Source of the DNA: Crocosphaera sp. | Lineage (GTDB): Bacteria; Cyanobacteriota; Cyanobacteriia; Cyanobacteriales; Microcystaceae | Reading direction: 5' to 3' | Assembly (NCBI GenBank): GCA_030065205.1 | Contig: JASJDN010000048.1 | Location: forward strand, 1-44,731 | Length of the DNA stretch: 44,731 bases | Part shown: in pieces, positions 42,936-44,731 of the stretch | How positions within the stretch are numbered: the first letter of the stretch is position 1 | How the letters are laid out: each line of letters opens with the position of its first letter | The notes under the pieces: generated by a model | Told to the model about the DNA's origin: nothing | What the model saw: only the letters and a program-made list of their open reading frames with translations | The model's database searches: none | Position numbers and translations under genes: made by a program

Positions 42936-44606
42936 ATGGTAAGCATACAACAACAATATCCTTGGTGGTATGGATGCGTAATGTACGAAATTTATATTCG
43001 CAGTTTTTACGACAGTAATGGAGATGGAATCGGAGATTTAAAAGGAATTATCGAAAAATTAGACTATTTAGCCACTTTACCCATCGATGCTCTCTGGATT
43101 ACGCCATTTTTTCAATCGCCAATGGAAGATTTTGGTTACGATGTCTCTGATTATTATGCGGTCGATCCTCGTTTTGGTAGCCTAGAAGATTTTGAAGAAT
43201 TGATTGAACAAGCTCATGCTCGCAACCTAAAAATTGTGATTGATCAAGTCTGGAGTCATACCTCAAGCATTCATCCTTGGTTTATTGAAAGTGCCTCCAG
43301 TCGAGATAATTCTAAAGCTGACTGGTATATTTGGTCAGATGGGAAAAATGGCAAAAAACCCAATGAATGGCTGTCTATTTTTGGCGGAACTGCCTGGAAA
43401 TGGCATCCGGATCGACAACAATATTATCTACATAATTTCCTCGAACATCAGCCGGATCTTAATTGGCATAATCCTGATGTGGTACGAGAAATTATGAAAG
43501 TGGCTGAATTTTGGCTAGAAAAAGGGGTGGATGGCTTTCGCTTAGATGCCTGTAACTATTATATGCACGATCCGAGTTTGGTAGATAATCCTCAGCGCAC
43601 AGAAGGAATGCCTGATCCCGATGGGGTGTCCCCGCTTAATCCCTACGCCAAATACATTCACCTCCATAATAACAATCAGGTGAAAAATATTAAATCCTTA
43701 CGTCGGATTCGCAAAACCCTTGATAAGTACCCTGGTACCATTGCTATGGGGGAAATTGTTGCTGCCGAAGATCCCATGCAACAAACCGTTGAGTATATTA
43801 GAGGGGTTCGCCGTTTACATACTGCTTACAATAGTGCCTTATTAGTAAACGAGAAATTAACCCCTAAATTGGTGGCTGAATCGATTGAGGATTTATCCTT
43901 ATACCTAGAAGCCGATGAACAAGAAATGATTTGTTTAACCACCAGTACCCACGATTTTCCTCGCGCCAAATCTCGATGGGAACCCGATGATAAGTCTTTA
44001 ATTCCTCAGTTTGAAAAACAGTTAATTGCCCTATTGCCTAGCTTACGAGGGTTAGTTTGTTTTTACCAAGGGGAAGAATTAGGGTTAACTGAAACCCAAG
44101 TTTCCATTGAGAAAATGAAAGATCCCTACGGCATTTATTTCTATCCTTATTTTGCCGGACGAGATGGTTGTCGAACTCCCATGCCTTGGAATCCTCACGA
44201 CAAGAATTTTGGTTTTAGCGAAAGCGATGAAACTTGGTTGGCTATTGATGAGGATTATAAATCCTTAGCCATTTCCGAACAAGAAGATGATCCTGAATCG
44301 TTACTCAATTTTTTCCGCTTTTTTGTGAAATGGCGTAATCGACAACCTGCTTTAAAATATGGCTCGATTGAACTGGTGGAAGCCGGTAATGAAATTTTGT
44401 CATTTCTGCGTCGGACTCCGATGCAAGAATTACTTTGTGTGTTTAATATGAGTGAAAAGACTCGTTCTTATTTAGTCTCTTTTCGTTATGGTAGTCCGAT
44501 TATTGGCTCTGAAAGTCAAGATTTTCCCACAACCAATCTAGGGAACGGGGAAAGAACCATTGAACTTAAACCCTTTGCTTTTGCTTTCTTTGAACGAGAA
44601 GACTAG
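42936..44606 (+). CDS. GH13 alpha-amylase family glycosidase (oligo-1,6-glucosidase/trehalose-synthase-like)
   Basis: 556 residues of a GH13 TIM barrel. The nucleophile is D204 in GFRLDA, the acid/base E273 in MGEIVA, and the transition-state aspartate D340 in STHDF. The first strand is YQ-like (VMYEIYIRSFYDSNGDGIGD), as in oligo-1,6-glucosidases and trehalose synthases. Conserved region I reads VIDQVWSHTS rather than the usual DVVxNHTS, and region IV has T-H-D instead of N-H-D, so the subfamily is unclear. There is no signal peptide, so it probably acts on internal alpha-glucans. It converges on the 5S rRNA gene. Confidence 0.85.
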   Translation: MVSIQQQYPWWYGCVMYEIYIRSFYDSNGDGIGDLKGIIEKLDYLATLPIDALWITPFFQSPMEDFGYDVSDYYAVDPRFGSLEDFEELIEQAHARNLKIVIDQVWSHTSSIHPWFIESASSRDNSKADWYIWSDGKNGKKPNEWLSIFGGTAWKWHPDRQQYYLHNFLEHQPDLNWHNPDVVREIMKVAEFWLEKGVDGFRLDACNYYMHDPSLVDNPQRTEGMPDPDGVSPLNPYAKYIHLHNNNQVKNIKSLRRIRKTLDKYPGTIAMGEIVAAEDPMQQTVEYIRGVRRLHTAYNSALLVNEKLTPKLVAESIEDLSLYLEADEQEMICLTTSTHDFPRAKSRWEPDDKSLIPQFEKQLIALLPSLRGLVCFYQGEELGLTETQVSIEKMKDPYGIYFYPYFAGRDGCRTPMPWNPHDKNFGFSESDETWLAIDEDYKSLAISEQEDDPESLLNFFRFFVKWRNRQPALKYGSIELVEAGNEILSFLRRTPMQELLCVFNMSEKTRSYLVSFRYGSPIIGSESQDFPTTNLGNGERTIELKPFAFAFFERED

Positions 44607-44619
44607 GAAAACTCAAAGG

Positions 44620-44656
44620 AGAGAACCATTCTTGAGGGGGTCAAGAATGGTTCTCT
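44620..44656. terminator. 16-bp perfect hairpin between GH13 gene and 5S rRNA
   Basis: AGAGAACCATTCTTGA (44620-44635) is exactly inverted at 44641-44656 around a GGGGG loop. On the minus strand it follows the 5S rRNA 3' end and is trailed by CCTTTGAGTTTTCC, so it is probably the rRNA-operon terminator. It also ends the convergent GH13 transcript. Confidence 0.8.
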
Positions 44657-44668
44657 AGGGAATATTAA

Positions 44669-44731
44669 TTCTGGCATCGAGCTATTGTCCCAGTGGGCTA
44701 CCCCAAAAGTATCGTCGCCGCTGAGGTGTTT
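44669..44731 (-). rRNA. rrf: 5S ribosomal RNA, 3' part (gene continues beyond window)
   Basis: The minus-strand reading AAACACCTCAGCGGCGACGA, then GGGGTAGCCCACTGGGA, then AATAGCTCGATGCCAG matches the 3' half of cyanobacterial 5S rRNA (loop regions AGCGGCGAC and AATAGCTCGACGCCAGG). The 5' half lies right of the window. An rRNA operon is therefore transcribed towards this window and ends at the hairpin. Confidence 0.85.

Overview
The window looks like a chromosome segment of a low-GC unicellular cyanobacterium, probably near Crocosphaera/Cyanothece. The evidence is the many HIP1 octamers (GCGATCGC), a CP12 protein, an FtsH2-type protease, ClpB1, a short RRM protein, a HemL for 5-aminolevulinate synthesis, and the many small palindromic repeats between genes. 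Most genes are chromosomal housekeeping genes. No complete insertion sequence, prophage or CRISPR array is visible. The right edge runs into the 3' end of a 5S rRNA gene on the minus strand.

Layout. 1-2050: a DCC-motif thioredoxin-like protein and a SpoIID/LytB protein. 2050-4040: a small accessory island with structured palindromes, a truncated tyrosine recombinase, and a very AT-rich overlapping gene pair encoding two unrecognised membrane proteins. 4369-8588: a COG2403-type GTPase, a GST, msrB and hemL. 9004-12112: a VapBC-like toxin-antitoxin locus with an in-frame stop in the toxin, then an EI24 protein and a two-domain kinase. 12121-13224: several repeat families around cp12. 13225-14637: nth and an SDR. 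14887-16743: an RTX-repeat protein and a HicAB pair bracketed by direct repeats. 16801-23192: ftsH2, a DUF697/EcsC-like protein, a 5'-truncated DUF2887 nuclease and clpB1. 23534-28579: an RRM protein, a DUF1997 protein, an NHL propeller, a 110-bp tandem array, gamma-glutamyltransferase and a small membrane protein. 28750-35234: a small gene pair with a retropepsin-like protease, pepP, an esterase, an ABC exporter and galT. 35411-44606: a cyanobacterial hypothetical, a PP2C phosphatase, a pentapeptide protein, nadB, a TPR-HEAT membrane protein and a GH13 enzyme.

How the genes work together. Protein quality control is well represented (FtsH2, ClpB1, MsrB, aminopeptidase P, the GST). Several same-strand pairs look co-transcribed: nth with the SDR, EI24 with the kinase, the ABC transporter with the esterase, GST with msrB. 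Small two-gene modules recur (VapBC, HicAB, the 28750/29019 pair, the 2783/3561 pair).

The most notable unexplained structure is a 65-bp palindrome-ended element found at three loci (670/802, a five-copy array at 25902-26405, and 33578). At every locus it lies within directly duplicated flanking DNA. In the array the duplicated flank carries copies of the ribosome-binding and start region of the downstream ggt gene, giving four short start-to-stop leader ORFs. A 52-nt perfect three-way junction at 2200-2251 is the second structure I cannot assign. All function calls come from reading motifs; no database search was run.
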